Below the pieces are notes generated by a model. It saw nothing but the letters and a program-made list of their open reading frames with translations. It had not been told where the DNA came from and did not search any database. A DNA stretch of 64,000 nucleotides from CAXKXX01 sp964059975. Its GTDB lineage: Bacteria; Pseudomonadota; Gammaproteobacteria; Enterobacterales; Enterobacteriaceae. The stretch is from NCBI GenBank assembly GCA_964059975.1, contig CAXKXX010000002.1, positions 124,001 to 188,000 of the forward strand, written 5' to 3'. A program made the translations under genes and the position numbers. The first letter of the stretch is position 1. Each line of letters starts with the position of its first letter. Shown here one piece after another: positions 9,568 through 19,027 of the stretch.

Positions 9568-10731
9568 TTATAGCAAGTAGGAGCTACGTAAAAGGCGGCT
9601 CACTGATTTACGTACTAGATGAATAGTATAATCGATTTCTTCTTGAGTAGTAAAACGCCCCAAGGAAAAACGAATAGCACTTTGCGCTAACCGACTTTTT
9701 ATACCAAGTGCACGCAATACGTGCGACGGCTCAAGGGTTGTCGAGGTGCAGGCAGAGCCAGAAGAAACGGCTACATCTTTAAGTGCTATGATCAAAGATT
9801 CGCCTTCAACATAGTCGAAACTAATATTGAGGATACCAGGTACGCTATGTTCTAAATCTCCATTTAAATATACTTTTCCTATATCTTTTATGCCGCTCCA
9901 CAAACGATCACGAAGCCAACGAAGAAATGTCATTTCCGACGCCATTTCTTCTTGAGCAATACGACAAGCTTCGGCCAGGCCTATGATTTGATGTACAGGT
10001 AGAGTGCCGGAGCGCATGCTACGCTCATGGCCTCCTCCATGAATTTGAGCTTCTATAAAAATTCGCGGTTTGCGGCGCACATACAAAGCGCCGATCCCTT
10101 TCGGACCATAAACTTTATGCCCAGAAAACGACATTAAATCAACTTTTAGCGTACATAGATCAATAGGTATTTTACCTATGCTTTGAGTCGCATCAACATG
10201 GTAAATAATGCCGTGTGCACGGCAAGTTTCACCAATTTTTTCAATATCTTGTATCACGCCAATTTCGTTATTAACATGCATGATAGAAGCTAGAATAGTA
10301 TCATTACGAATCGCAGATTTCAGAGTTCCTAAATCAATAATACCATTGCTTTTTGGCATTAGATAAGTAATCTGAAAACCTTCATTTTCAAGTTGTCGAC
10401 AAGTATCTAATACGGCTCTATGTTCAGTTTTTGTCGTAATAATGTGTTTACCCTTTTTTTGATAGAAATGGGCTGCTCCTTTGAGCGCTAGATTATCTGA
10501 TTCTGTAGCACCTGAAGTAAATATGATTTCACGTGAGTCTGCCCCGATGAATTCAGCAATTTGATTTCGGGCGATATCCACTGCCTCTTCCGCATGCCAG
10601 CCAAAACGGTGGGAGCGAGAGGCGGGATTACCGAAGTTACCATCGAGGGTTAAAAATTGCATTATCTTATCGGCCACGCGAGGATCTACTGGCGTTGTTG
10701 CTGCATAATCGAGATAAATCGGTAATTTCAT
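9568..10731 (-). CDS. iscS: Cysteine desulfurase IscS, lacking the IscU-binding tail
   Basis: IscS is the PLP enzyme that takes sulfur from cysteine for Fe-S clusters and tRNA thiolation. The start MKLPIYLDYAATTPVDP and the body match E. coli IscS. The PLP lysine is in SFSGHKVYGPKG and the persulfide-carrying cysteine in SSGSACTSTTLEPS. The protein has 387 residues instead of 404: it stops after RLLRSSYLL, removing the last 17 residues (beginning EMYK in E. coli). In a shifted frame just past the stop the DNA reads CYK...GV..KSI, resembling the lost tail (YKQGV..NSI), so a frameshift probably caused the loss. That tail is needed for docking IscU. No iscU, iscA, hscAB, fdx or iscR is found here. 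IscS may now serve TusA/ThiI-type sulfur relay or SUF-type partners elsewhere. Confidence 0.96.
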   Translation of the reverse strand: MKLPIYLDYAATTPVDPRVADKIMQFLTLDGNFGNPASRSHRFGWHAEEAVDIARNQIAEFIGADSREIIFTSGATESDNLALKGAAHFYQKKGKHIITTKTEHRAVLDTCRQLENEGFQITYLMPKSNGIIDLGTLKSAIRNDTILASIMHVNNEIGVIQDIEKIGETCRAHGIIYHVDATQSIGKIPIDLCTLKVDLMSFSGHKVYGPKGIGALYVRRKPRIFIEAQIHGGGHERSMRSGTLPVHQIIGLAEACRIAQEEMASEMTFLRWLRDRLWSGIKDIGKVYLNGDLEHSVPGILNISFDYVEGESLIIALKDVAVSSGSACTSTTLEPSHVLRALGIKSRLAQSAIRFSLGRFTTQEEIDYTIHLVRKSVSRLLRSSYLL

Positions 10732-11463
10732 TGCTCTCTACTCTTATTACATGACTTTTAAAGTTAAAAGTAGCGCTAGCTCTTTATCTTTAAAGTTTAG
10801 CTTTAACTACTTTTCTATCTCATTAGTTATATTTTTCGCGCAACCACTCATTGATTTAACGATATACCGCTATCAGTATTTCTTGTTTATAACGAGCTAC
10901 AAAAAAGCAATGTCATTCAAGAGTCTGTTAATATGATCGTTTGGATCTCACTGAAGTATACACATGAAGCGGGGTTTGCTCTTTAGCAACGAATTTTACA
11001 TATGTTAATTGATCCGTAGTGGTAATGGCCTAAAGAGGGTGATGGTGCTTCTATTTTCCGTAAGTCACTACCCTATCGCGTAGTTCTATTGTTTTATTTA
11101 TCGCACTATGCTTACGGAGCGGAGAGAGTAAGTATTATATAAAAAATAAAAGGCCTCTGTTTTAGGTATATCTTTTAAAATCTAGGTTTTATCGTAATAC
11201 TAGAAGCGTTACTTTGAATGGTTTAGTTACGAAATTAGCGCAAAACAGATTTTAGATGCTAGTCTCATATTACGATGATTAATCGCATTAAAATAATTAA
11301 TTGTTAATTAAATATAAATAAAATTTTGGTGTTACTAATAAATAAAATAGGTGTTGAATTAGTTGGCGTATTTTAAGCACTAGATTTAGTTAAACGCAAT
11401 ACAGGTGATTCTTTTCTAAAATTTATGGTACTACCGTTAACGATAGCATGAAAGTGCAGGAGA
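10732..11463. other. iscS-trmJ spacer, site of the lost iscR
   Basis: In enterics the regulator gene iscR lies exactly here, between trmJ and iscS on the same strand. I could not recognise any IscR segment in the 732 nt. The 61-codon plus-strand open frame at 10751-10936 is Ser/Phe-rich and looks fortuitous. Confidence 0.6.
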
Positions 11464-12201
11464 CTATTTAATTGAGTAGTTACTATGCTTCTCGATCGAT
11501 GCTAGGATTCCACGCAGAATATTTATCTCCCTAGCCTCGGGCCGAGCCCGGTTGAATAGGCGGCGTAGTCGGCTCATTACACGCCCTGAGCGCGCTGTAC
11601 GAATAAAGTTCGTGCGCTTGAGTATTTGCTCAAGATGCTGATAGAAGTGCTCAAGATCTTCCGAAAGAGGATAGATTACTTCTTCTTGAGGAGGCTCTAC
11701 TCTTGTTTTCTGATAGTCAAGATAGGCCAAGCGTAAATCATACGCTAGAATCTGGACTGCCATGGCTAGATTAAGGGAAGTATAATCTGGATTAGAGGGA
11801 ATGGCGACATGATAGTGACACTTCTGTAATTCATTGTTGGTTAAACCTGCGCGTTCACGACCAAAAAGCAGTGCGACTGGCGCATGCTCACTTTCTTGTA
11901 TCGCACGGACCCCGCACGCACGCGGTTCTAACATCGGCCATTCTAGTGCCCGTGAGCGTGCGCTAGCACCTAAAACTAGGCTGCAATCTTTAATGGCGTC
12001 CTCAAGGGTAGCTACCACTTTGGCGCTATCTATTATGTCGCTAGCACCAGAAGCTAAAGTAACCGCCTGCAAGTCAGGTCGCATGAGTGGATTAACTAGA
12101 TAAAGATTACTTAAACCCATGGTTTTCATGGCCCTAGCAGTCGATCCCATATTTCCAGTGTGGGAGGTTTCTACTAAAACAATGCGGATATTTTGCAACA
12201 T
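11464..12201 (-). CDS. trmJ: tRNA (cytidine/uridine-2'-O-)methyltransferase TrmJ
   Basis: TrmJ is a SPOUT-class methyltransferase that 2'-O-methylates nucleotide 32 of tRNAs. The protein has 245 residues from MLQNIRIVLVE, the family start; two further codons with an upstream ATG (12207) are possible. SPOUT motifs are visible: HTGNMGSTARAMKTMG near the N-terminus, LLFGRERAGLTNNELQKCH in the middle, and SLNLAMAVQILAYDLR forming the knot. The C-terminal region RRLFNRARPEAREINILRG matches the enteric protein. It is divergent from suhB, with 120 nt between the starts, as in E. coli. Confidence 0.96.
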   Translation of the reverse strand: MLQNIRIVLVETSHTGNMGSTARAMKTMGLSNLYLVNPLMRPDLQAVTLASGASDIIDSAKVVATLEDAIKDCSLVLGASARSRALEWPMLEPRACGVRAIQESEHAPVALLFGRERAGLTNNELQKCHYHVAIPSNPDYTSLNLAMAVQILAYDLRLAYLDYQKTRVEPPQEEVIYPLSEDLEHFYQHLEQILKRTNFIRTARSGRVMSRLRRLFNRARPEAREINILRGILASIEKHSNYSIK

Positions 12202-12248
12202 ATACACCCTGAATTATAGAGGAAAGTGTATGCATCTTAACATGACCA

Positions 12249-12277
12249 TAGGCATTTTTGTGGACAACTGCTATACT
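12249..12277 (+). promoter_or_regulatory. Probable sigma-70 promoter of suhB
   Basis: A -35 like TAGGCA (12249-12254) and a -10 TATACT (12272-12277) are separated by 17 nt. Transcription would begin about 40 nt before the suhB start codon. It lies in the trmJ-suhB divergent spacer. This is a consensus match by eye only. Confidence 0.45.
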
Positions 12278-12321
12278 ATCACTAGCGTTCTGTTCTTTAA
12301 CATATTAGTTGGAAAACTTTC

Positions 12322-13125
12322 ATGCATCCAATGCTGACTATTGCTATTCGTGCAGCCCGAAGAGCGGGTAATTTAATTGCTACAAACTATGAAAGCTTAG
12401 GTGGTATAAAATCAACCCAAAAGAAAATTAGTGATTTTACTACTATCGCCGATCGTGATGCGGAACGTCTAATTATCGAAGTAATTAAAAGATCTTATCC
12501 AAAAGACACTATCTTTACTCAAAAAAGTGGCGAATTAATCGGAGAAAATAGTGATATTCAGTGGGTTATTCACCCGTTAGATAGCACCTTAAACTTCATA
12601 AAAGGCCTCCCACACTTCTCTGTCTCTATAGCAGTACGAATTAGGGGCCGTACTGAGGTGGCAGCGCTATACGATCCAATGCGTAATGAGCTATTCACCG
12701 CTAGCCGGGGTCGGGGTGCGCAGCTTAACGGCTACCGACTGCGCTGTAACTACACTAAAGATCTAGAAGGCGCTATTTTAGCCACTGGATCTCCTTTTAA
12801 GCACCAAAAAAAATTCGATGCATACCTTAAGATAATAAGCGCACTATTTACTCAGTGCGCGGACTTCCGACACTCCGGTTCTACGGAATTAGATCTAGCT
12901 TATGTTGCCGCTGGACGCATAGATGGCTTCTTGAAGATTGGTTTAAGGCCTTGGGACTTCATAGCAGGCGAGTTCCTTGTGCGAGAATCAGGCGGTCTAA
13001 CTACCGACTTTTCTGGCGGTCATAATTATTTTTTTTCCGGTAATGTAGTTTCTGGAAACCCGAGAATGGTGAGAGCGATGCTATCTCTCCTCCGAGAACA
13101 ACTAAGCACAGAGCTCAAGTTCTAA
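12322..13125 (+). CDS. suhB: SuhB (inositol-monophosphatase family, Nus-complex factor) with degraded active site
   Basis: SuhB in E. coli is an inositol monophosphatase-fold protein that also acts with the Nus factors in rRNA transcription and folding, a role that does not need catalysis. The protein is 267 residues, the E. coli length, starting MHPMLTIAIRAARRAGN. The metal-site motif, normally DPLDGTTNF at residues 84-92, reads HPLDSTLNF: Asp84 is His and Gly88 is Ser. Glu67-Glu68 (normally TEESGEL) reads TQKSGEL, so a second metal ligand is lost. Asp87 and the distal aspartate in RPWDF are kept. The rest is well conserved to the C-terminus. Phosphatase activity is probably lost while the Nus-related role is kept (inference). 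Confidence 0.96.
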   Translation: MHPMLTIAIRAARRAGNLIATNYESLGGIKSTQKKISDFTTIADRDAERLIIEVIKRSYPKDTIFTQKSGELIGENSDIQWVIHPLDSTLNFIKGLPHFSVSIAVRIRGRTEVAALYDPMRNELFTASRGRGAQLNGYRLRCNYTKDLEGAILATGSPFKHQKKFDAYLKIISALFTQCADFRHSGSTELDLAYVAAGRIDGFLKIGLRPWDFIAGEFLVRESGGLTTDFSGGHNYFFSGNVVSGNPRMVRAMLSLLREQLSTELKF

Positions 13126-13375
13126 CTGACTATATAAAACACTCTATCAAGCACGATTTCTTTCCGAGTAAGTATGAAAAATCTGCATACCATAATAAAA
13201 TTATTATGTTTGACAAAAGTACTCAAAGTGCTTCAAGCACTAACAGATCATCAAAATTTGTCGCCTAATCTTATTTCCCAAAACGATATTGTATACGAAA
13301 AATTCGATTATACGGATTAACGGAATAGGCGTAGATGCCACTCGGTAGATAGATCAGGAACTCTGCATTCGAAGT

Positions 13376-13440
13376 CACGTTCAACCGCAGAAGGTCAGAT
13401 GCTCGGTCGAGTCGACTCTGACCTTCTGCGGTTGAACGTG
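13376..13440. repeat. Long perfect inverted repeat (24-bp arms, 17-nt loop)
   Basis: The left arm at 13376-13399 begins cacgttcaaccgcagaag; the right arm at 13417-13440 is its exact reverse complement. The arms are about half G+C, richer than the surroundings. No T-run follows either arm, so it is not a typical intrinsic terminator. It lies about 250 nt downstream of suhB in gene-free DNA. Confidence 0.95.
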
Positions 13441-14325
13441 TTACACGATTCGCTTTGTTGCTAAGGGGCGTATTATCTTTTCGTGAGGCCTTTGCATACC
13501 AAGAAGAGGCGCGAAAGTATGCAAGAAAATCTAGAGCTGGCGCTTTCGAATCAGACCGTATAATAAAAATATAGTTAAAATCAATTCGCCCTCAAATTTT
13601 GAGGGAATACCTTAATTAAAATTAGAGACACATTCATAGCTAACAGAGGAAGCTTGCGGTTGCGCGTCCGAAAATATATGCTTACTCAGTAAGATCAAGC
13701 TCTACTTGCGTATCGGATTAGATTAATCTATCTATTTATATTTATTGATGATATCTAGTGGCCATCCCCTACCGATGATCTCGAGAGTTACAATAAACTA
13801 ACCCCTAAGATCTAAAAATTCTTTTAAGTTAGACGCATATAGAAAAAGTCAAGGAAAAAACATTCTACTGATGCTCTACGGGGATACTGTACCGCAGTTT
13901 TGAACTGTTTATAACAACTCTAACTGGAATATTTGTTGCATCCTAGATGTATCATCATCTGGGATAAACCTCATAAAAGTATCACCACTCAAAAGATAGA
14001 TTATACTTTACAGGTAATCCGGGACACCTAGGTTCGCCCATAAAAATAGAGCGCTAACACCTCGTCTGGGGCTTTAGTAGATTTTATCTAACGATTTTTT
14101 AGTAAGTAGCACGGATAGGGGCCGGAAAATAAGGAATAAGCAAGGCATTAAGAGTGTGCTTTCATCTCATGCAGTCTAGACAAAAGAATACTCGTTGAGT
14201 ATAGAAAATATTTCTATTCTAGAAATATAGAATACTCTAGTAATATAAATAAATTTTATCTCTATATTAAAATATTTAAATCAAATTCCCGTATTTATTT
14301 ATTAGTTTTAACTATAGCAGTACGC

Positions 14326-14354
14326 TTGATAATGAGTACTATGCGTGATAAATT
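14326..14354 (+). promoter_or_regulatory. Probable promoter of sodA
   Basis: A TTGATA -35 (14326-14331) and TAAATT -10 (14349-14354) are spaced by 17 nt, about 100 nt before the sodA start. The GATAATGAG segment overlapping the -35 resembles half of a Fur box; Fur controls sodA in E. coli, but the other half is poor here. Confidence 0.35.
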
Positions 14355-14453
14355 ATTTTTTTTAAATATCACTTAATGCATTATAATATAGTCATACAAC
14401 TAAATACGATTCTTATTCTTAGAGTTAGGCATAAACCACTGGAGATAACACTT

Positions 14454-15074
14454 ATGAGTTATACACTGCCACCACTAACGTATTCCTACGATTCACTTGA
14501 GCCGTATTTCGACAAGAAAACAATGGAAATTCACCATACTAAGCATCATCGTGCATACGTTAATAACGCAAATACAGTACTAGAGGCTCACCCAGAACTA
14601 GCCGAATATCGCGTTGAAGAATTGATTAAGAATTTAGATAAGGTTCCAGAAGATAAGCGCATGTTCATGCGCAACAATGCCGGGGGCCACCTCAACCATA
14701 GCTTTTTCTGGAAAAATCTCAAAACCTCTACTATTTTGTCTGGAGACTTGAGAGCCGCTATCGAGCACGACTTTAATAGTGTTGATCAGTTTAAAGAAGA
14801 ATTCGAGACAAAGGCAGCCTCCCGTTTTGGTTCAGGCTGGGTTTGGCTCGTACTTCAAGGTGATAAGCTAGCTGTAGTATCTACAGCAAATCAAGATAGC
14901 CCGATGATGGGAGAAGCTGTAGTGGACACCTACGGACTTCCAATCATCGCCCTTGACGTATGGGAGCATGCTTACTATCTAAAATATCAGAATAAGCGAG
15001 CCGACTACACTAGAGCTTTCTGGAAAGTAGTGAACTGGGACGAGGCTTCAAAGCGCTTCGCAGAAAAGAAATAG
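14454..15074 (+). CDS. sodA: Superoxide dismutase [Mn]
   Basis: SodA converts superoxide to hydrogen peroxide and oxygen in the cytoplasm. The start is set at MSYTLPPLTYSYD, preceded by a GGAGAT ribosome-binding site at 14441; the open frame extends 26 codons further upstream but that part has no counterpart. This gives 206 residues, the E. coli length. Metal ligands are visible: His in MEIHHTKHHRAYV, His in NNAGGHLNHSFFW, and Asp and His in DVWEHAYYLKYQNKR. The AGGH.NHS pattern is that of Mn-type enzymes. The gene stands alone with eroded DNA on both sides. Confidence 0.98.
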   Translation: MSYTLPPLTYSYDSLEPYFDKKTMEIHHTKHHRAYVNNANTVLEAHPELAEYRVEELIKNLDKVPEDKRMFMRNNAGGHLNHSFFWKNLKTSTILSGDLRAAIEHDFNSVDQFKEEFETKAASRFGSGWVWLVLQGDKLAVVSTANQDSPMMGEAVVDTYGLPIIALDVWEHAYYLKYQNKRADYTRAFWKVVNWDEASKRFAEKK

Positions 15075-16256
15075 CTCAGAGTCTGTTTTACAAGAAACTT
15101 CTATATTTATAGCCATACTTTTGCGAGATATAGACTAAAATGCGTCGAGAATACAAATCTCATTCCAGAAACTGCATACTCTTAGCTGTAAGCTATACTA
15201 AAAAGTATCAGAATAAGTAAAGTTTTCCGAGAAAACTCATAGAACCATCGATGTAAAGAATGTGCCCTTAATTAATATAGCGTTAAAAATCTTTCAACAA
15301 TTTTAGTCGTATCAAGTAAAGTTACATCCTAAAAATAAAACATTCTTTATTTAAAGAAGACAAACCCCATCAAAAGCGACACCGATAGTGCATAATTACT
15401 CCTTAAGTATGTTCAGAGATCATTATCATACGCGCACACAATTGAGTTTTTAATACCCCCAACCACCCCTCTCGGTCGGTATCCACGTTTCCGATCGAGC
15501 TTTACCATAAAATCTTTAACTTCAAAAAACAGGCGGGGCCTCGAAAATTAGGTCGTTTTTTGATAGAGTTAGTGCCGTCGGCATACGAAACCCGTCACAT
15601 GGCTAGCTAGGACCTAAAATGAGGGGATCTGATAGGGCTCCTCCGAATTTCTAAGAATTGATTTTGCTGGGAGATAGCTAATACACTTTGTAAGCTGATT
15701 ACGGAAACTATAAAATGATTAAGAGATTCACAACTATAAAAACAAGGTTTTAGGTCTTAACTTTGTCATCTCCTTTTGGGTAGACTCATAAATTATCAAA
15801 CGACACTAAGATTTCATGGAAGAGCGGATAGCCTTTACGAACAGTCTGATCTGTAAAGCAGTCAAACTGTTAGTAAAGGCTATTATTTTGGCTATAAACT
15901 TTATTTTGCGAATATTTATCAGGAATGAAGATGCTCGACTTAAACGAGATTTTTATAAATTTTTAAAATTATATCGGATGACCCGGTCGATCCTGCTCTC
16001 CGGGAAAAACATCAGTGATTAAAATTAAAATCAGTGCGTTTCAGACCCATGGTATAACGCGTATATTCTGAACGTACATGTGCGGATGCTTATCAGTATA
16101 GATAGGTATCCGCCTTATAAAATTAATTCATTTATCTTCTCTGGAAAAGTGTTAATCTTTACATACTCCGCCTGCCTGCCTATCTTGTCTTAAGGAGGCC
16201 TAAGATTAAGTAAAATATACTACTTATCTGCGATATAAGCGTAGCGACTTAACTCA
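15075..16256. other. sodA-cysE spacer without recognised genes
   Basis: In E. coli trmL (yibK) follows cysE; no trace of it was recognised here. A 68-codon plus-strand frame (15816-16022) is Ile/Leu/Lys-rich, matches nothing I know and overlaps an inverted repeat, so I do not call it. The inverted repeat has 15-bp arms with one mismatch (15831-15845 and 15866-15880). Confidence 0.55.
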
Positions 16257-17078
16257 TTAGATTCCGCCGCCGCTCTCAAAATTATACTTTATATCATTAA
16301 TATACTGATTAGGTTTTGCTGAAGGTGCGACACTTGCTGATTGGCTAATAATTCGAGCCGGTACGCCAGCAGCGGTAGTATGTGGAGGGACGTGCCTTAG
16401 CACCACAGAGCCGGCTCCGATTTTTGCACCTTTACCTACTTCAATATTACCAAGAATTTTAGCTCCGGCTCCGATCATAACGCCCTCACGAATTTTAGGA
16501 TGGCGGTCGCCATTAGTTTTTCCAGTACTTCCTAAGGTTACTGACTGCAAGATAAAAACATCATTTTCTACGACAGCAGTTTCACCGATTACGACGCCAG
16601 TCGCATGATCAATCATTATACCACAGCCAATAGTAGCTGCAGGATGAATATCCACGCCGAACGCGATTGAAATTTGATTTTGGATATATATAGCCAAGGC
16701 TCGTCGTCCCTGTAGCCACAACCAATGACCGATACGGTATGCTTGGAGAGCATGAAAACCTTTTAAATAAAGCATCGGCGTGGAGCATTGATCTACCGCT
16801 GGATCATGTAGACACACGGCTAAAATATCACGTGCGGCTGAGACGATAATTTGTTTATCGGACAGGTAAGCATCTTCTACTACTTCACGTACCGCAATAG
16901 CCGGTATAATCGAATTAGCTAGCTTGTTAGCAAGAATATAGCTAAGTGCATTTCCTAGCTTTTCGTGCTTAAGCAGTGTAGCATGAAAAAAGCTAGCTAG
17001 CATTGGTTCATAGTCGGCCAGAGCCCTCGCTTCTGATTTAATATCATTCCAAATTTGTTCTAACTCTGTAGGCGACAT
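16257..17078 (-). CDS. cysE: Serine O-acetyltransferase
   Basis: CysE makes O-acetylserine from serine and acetyl-CoA, the first committed step of cysteine synthesis. The ATG giving MSPTELEQIW is chosen because GAGAGGA precedes it at good spacing; a GTG codon directly upstream (17081) is an alternative. The protein has 273 residues. The N-terminal helical domain is followed by a left-handed beta-helix of hexapeptide repeats (about 140-245). Catalytic residues are visible in MIDHATGVVIGE and GDRHPKIREGVMIGAGAKILGN... with the usual AAGVPARI close. It follows gpsA in the enteric secB-gpsA-cysE order. It supports cysteine supply and, with gshB, glutathione. Confidence 0.97.
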   Translation of the reverse strand: MSPTELEQIWNDIKSEARALADYEPMLASFFHATLLKHEKLGNALSYILANKLANSIIPAIAVREVVEDAYLSDKQIIVSAARDILAVCLHDPAVDQCSTPMLYLKGFHALQAYRIGHWLWLQGRRALAIYIQNQISIAFGVDIHPAATIGCGIMIDHATGVVIGETAVVENDVFILQSVTLGSTGKTNGDRHPKIREGVMIGAGAKILGNIEVGKGAKIGAGSVVLRHVPPHTTAAGVPARIISQSASVAPSAKPNQYINDIKYNFESGGGI

Positions 17079-17193
17079 CACATTCCTCTCTGCCTTACCT
17101 AACAGGCCTACTCACCTTAGTATGGTGCAGTCGTGGCCTCGATCTTAATTGCCAGAGATCTAAAAATGGTGCTCTAGCATGGTATTTTATAGG

Positions 17194-18213
17194 TTATACG
17201 CTTCGCTTTTCTCCTTTACTAGCGCGCCCTAAGAGATTTAATGCCGCTTCATGCACATCTTTGTTGCAGTACAATACCTGGTAAATCTGTTCAGTGATTG
17301 GCATTTCTATATCGTGAGTTTGCGCTAATTTCAACACCTCTTTAGTATTTAGATAGCCTTCAACCACTTGTTCGATACTAGATAACGCTACTTGCACAGT
17401 TTTACCTTGACCTAATATCATTCCGAAGCGCCGGTTGCGAGATTGATTATCAGTGCAACTTAACACCAGATCACCCAGTCCTGCCATACCCATAAAGGTT
17501 GAGGGATCCGCACCTATAGCACAGCCAAGGCGGCTCATTTCTGCGACGCCACGTGTAATTAAGGCAGTACGGGCATTAGCACCAAAACCGATTCCATCAG
17601 AAATTCCAGCTCCGATAGCCATTACATTCTTCACTGCACCACCTAACTGCACACCGATAAAATCGGGGTTACTGTATACTCGAAAACTTTTTCCGCAGTG
17701 TAATAGTTGTTGCAGATCGTTAGAAAACTGTTTATCAGTTGCAGCCAATGCAATCGCTGTTGGCATCCCAGCAGCGAGTTCACCGGCAAACGTTGGCCCG
17801 GATATGACTGCCAATGGAATGTTTTTCCCCAGTGCTTCGCGTGCGACGTCTTGGAGTAATCGTCCTGTTTCGGCTTCTAATCCTTTAGTCGCCCACACAA
17901 CGCGCGCATCTTTGCGTAAATGAGGTCTTAATCGATGCAACACATCACCGAATACATGGCTTGGTACAACTACCAGCACATTACGGCTCATTGTCAGCGC
18001 ACGTGGCAAGTTAGATTCGAGTAATAGTGAGTCAGGAAAAGGCACTTCGGGTAGGGCAGTCTGATTTCGACGATATTTCTGAAATGTTTGAATTTCCATG
18101 GGATTATGTCCCCATAACACTACTGAATGTCCGTTACGCGCTAGTGTAATAGCGAGCGCGGTTCCATAAGAACCGGAACCAATTATGACCATTGAGGTAT
18201 CGGTAGTATTCAT
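17194..18213 (-). CDS. gpsA: Glycerol-3-phosphate dehydrogenase [NAD(P)+]
   Basis: GpsA reduces dihydroxyacetone phosphate to sn-glycerol 3-phosphate, the backbone for phospholipids; pgsA in this window uses a later product. It has 339 residues like the E. coli enzyme. The nucleotide-binding motif IIGSGSYGTALA is at residues 10-21. The substrate-site lysine lies in GGAVKNVMAIGAG, and NARTALITRGVAEM and MAGLGDLVLSCT are well conserved. Its start codon overlaps the secB stop by one base (ATGA), so the two are probably translationally coupled. Confidence 0.98.
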   Translation of the reverse strand: MNTTDTSMVIIGSGSYGTALAITLARNGHSVVLWGHNPMEIQTFQKYRRNQTALPEVPFPDSLLLESNLPRALTMSRNVLVVVPSHVFGDVLHRLRPHLRKDARVVWATKGLEAETGRLLQDVAREALGKNIPLAVISGPTFAGELAAGMPTAIALAATDKQFSNDLQQLLHCGKSFRVYSNPDFIGVQLGGAVKNVMAIGAGISDGIGFGANARTALITRGVAEMSRLGCAIGADPSTFMGMAGLGDLVLSCTDNQSRNRRFGMILGQGKTVQVALSSIEQVVEGYLNTKEVLKLAQTHDIEMPITEQIYQVLYCNKDVHEAALNLLGRASKGEKRSV

Positions 18214-18683
18214 CAGGAATCCTGATAATCTGAGGTAGATTCACCTGCTGATTTCTGTTTTATATAGTTTATAAAAAGTGCCTCAAAATTGACTGGCTCT
18301 AGATGTAGCTGAGGGAAAGTAGCAAGAGTTATTAAACTAATAATACATTCACGCACATAGGGAAATAGAATATTTAGACGGTATACCTCCAAGAAATACA
18401 CTAAGTGAGCAGCTTCGATGCCTACCAAGGAAAATATACCTGCTTGCTGTACTTTAGATAAAAAAGTAGCCTCTGTGCCTAAAAATACAGTTACGGTTAC
18501 ACGTAGTACCACTTCATATACATCATTATCTAGTTGAGTGGAAACGGTGTCTAGATCAAGCTTAATGTCTGGACGCCATTCTTGATCAAAAAATTTCGGT
18601 GCTTTTGGTGCTTCAAAGGACATATCTTTTGTATAAATACGTTGGATATGGAAAGCTATCTCTGTACTTTTTTGTTTTGACAT
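18213..18683 (-). CDS. secB: Protein-export chaperone SecB
   Basis: SecB holds preproteins unfolded and delivers them to SecA. The start is placed at MSKQKSTEIAFHIQRIYTKD, the family start; the frame runs 47 codons further upstream without similarity. This gives 156 residues, one more than E. coli. SecB signatures are APKFFDQEWRPDIKLDLDT and the YLEVYRLNILFPYVRECI core. The acidic C-terminal tail that binds SecA zinc is largely missing: the end reads AGESTSDYQDS. Keeping it fits the retained outer-membrane assembly genes. grxC, normally upstream, is gone. Confidence 0.96.
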   Translation of the reverse strand: MSKQKSTEIAFHIQRIYTKDMSFEAPKAPKFFDQEWRPDIKLDLDTVSTQLDNDVYEVVLRVTVTVFLGTEATFLSKVQQAGIFSLVGIEAAHLVYFLEVYRLNILFPYVRECIISLITLATFPQLHLEPVNFEALFINYIKQKSAGESTSDYQDS

Positions 18684-19027
18684 GTCTCTAGTACCTTTTA
18701 TAAACTTATTTTTAGTGTTCAGAAATAGCGCTTTTCCACTTAACGTACGGATTCTAGAAAACCGGATAGTTGTTAATCTTATGTAATTCACTGTGCTCAG
18801 ACTCCCGATTACTAAGATTCGCAAGCATCTGAAGTATGGGTACCTCTCGATCGTCGTTCCAATTACTTCTGCACATCTTTCGTTTTCTTTATCTATCCTA
18901 ATCTATTTAGGAACACTTCTTTTCTGGCGGCAGCACTGTACGAAATAAGAAGGACGGGTGGCTTATTTTCTATAAGTCTTAAGCTCAGGCATCAATGTGA
19001 TGCTGCAAATATGCTAAGTAATCATTT
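18684..19027. other. secB-yibN spacer, site of the lost grxC
   Basis: Glutaredoxin 3 (grxC) lies here in enterics. No CPYC motif or thioredoxin-fold segment was recognised in either strand. Confidence 0.55.

Larger units (their letters stand above)
13126..14453. other. suhB-sodA spacer without genes
   Basis: These 1.3 kb hold no credible coding frame. Contents are a 24-bp-arm inverted repeat (13376-13440), a small ccctcaaa/tttgaggg hairpin (13589-13605) and the probable sodA promoter (14326-14354). The neighbours suhB and sodA are not adjacent in E. coli, so a rearrangement or large deletion endpoint may lie here. Confidence 0.6.

Noticed and set aside
15816..16022. 68-codon plus-strand frame with a hydrophobic segment
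   Set aside because: Starts inside an imperfect inverted repeat and resembles no small membrane protein I know.
17453..17923. 156-codon plus-strand frame inside gpsA
   Set aside because: Antisense shadow of the well-conserved gpsA gene.
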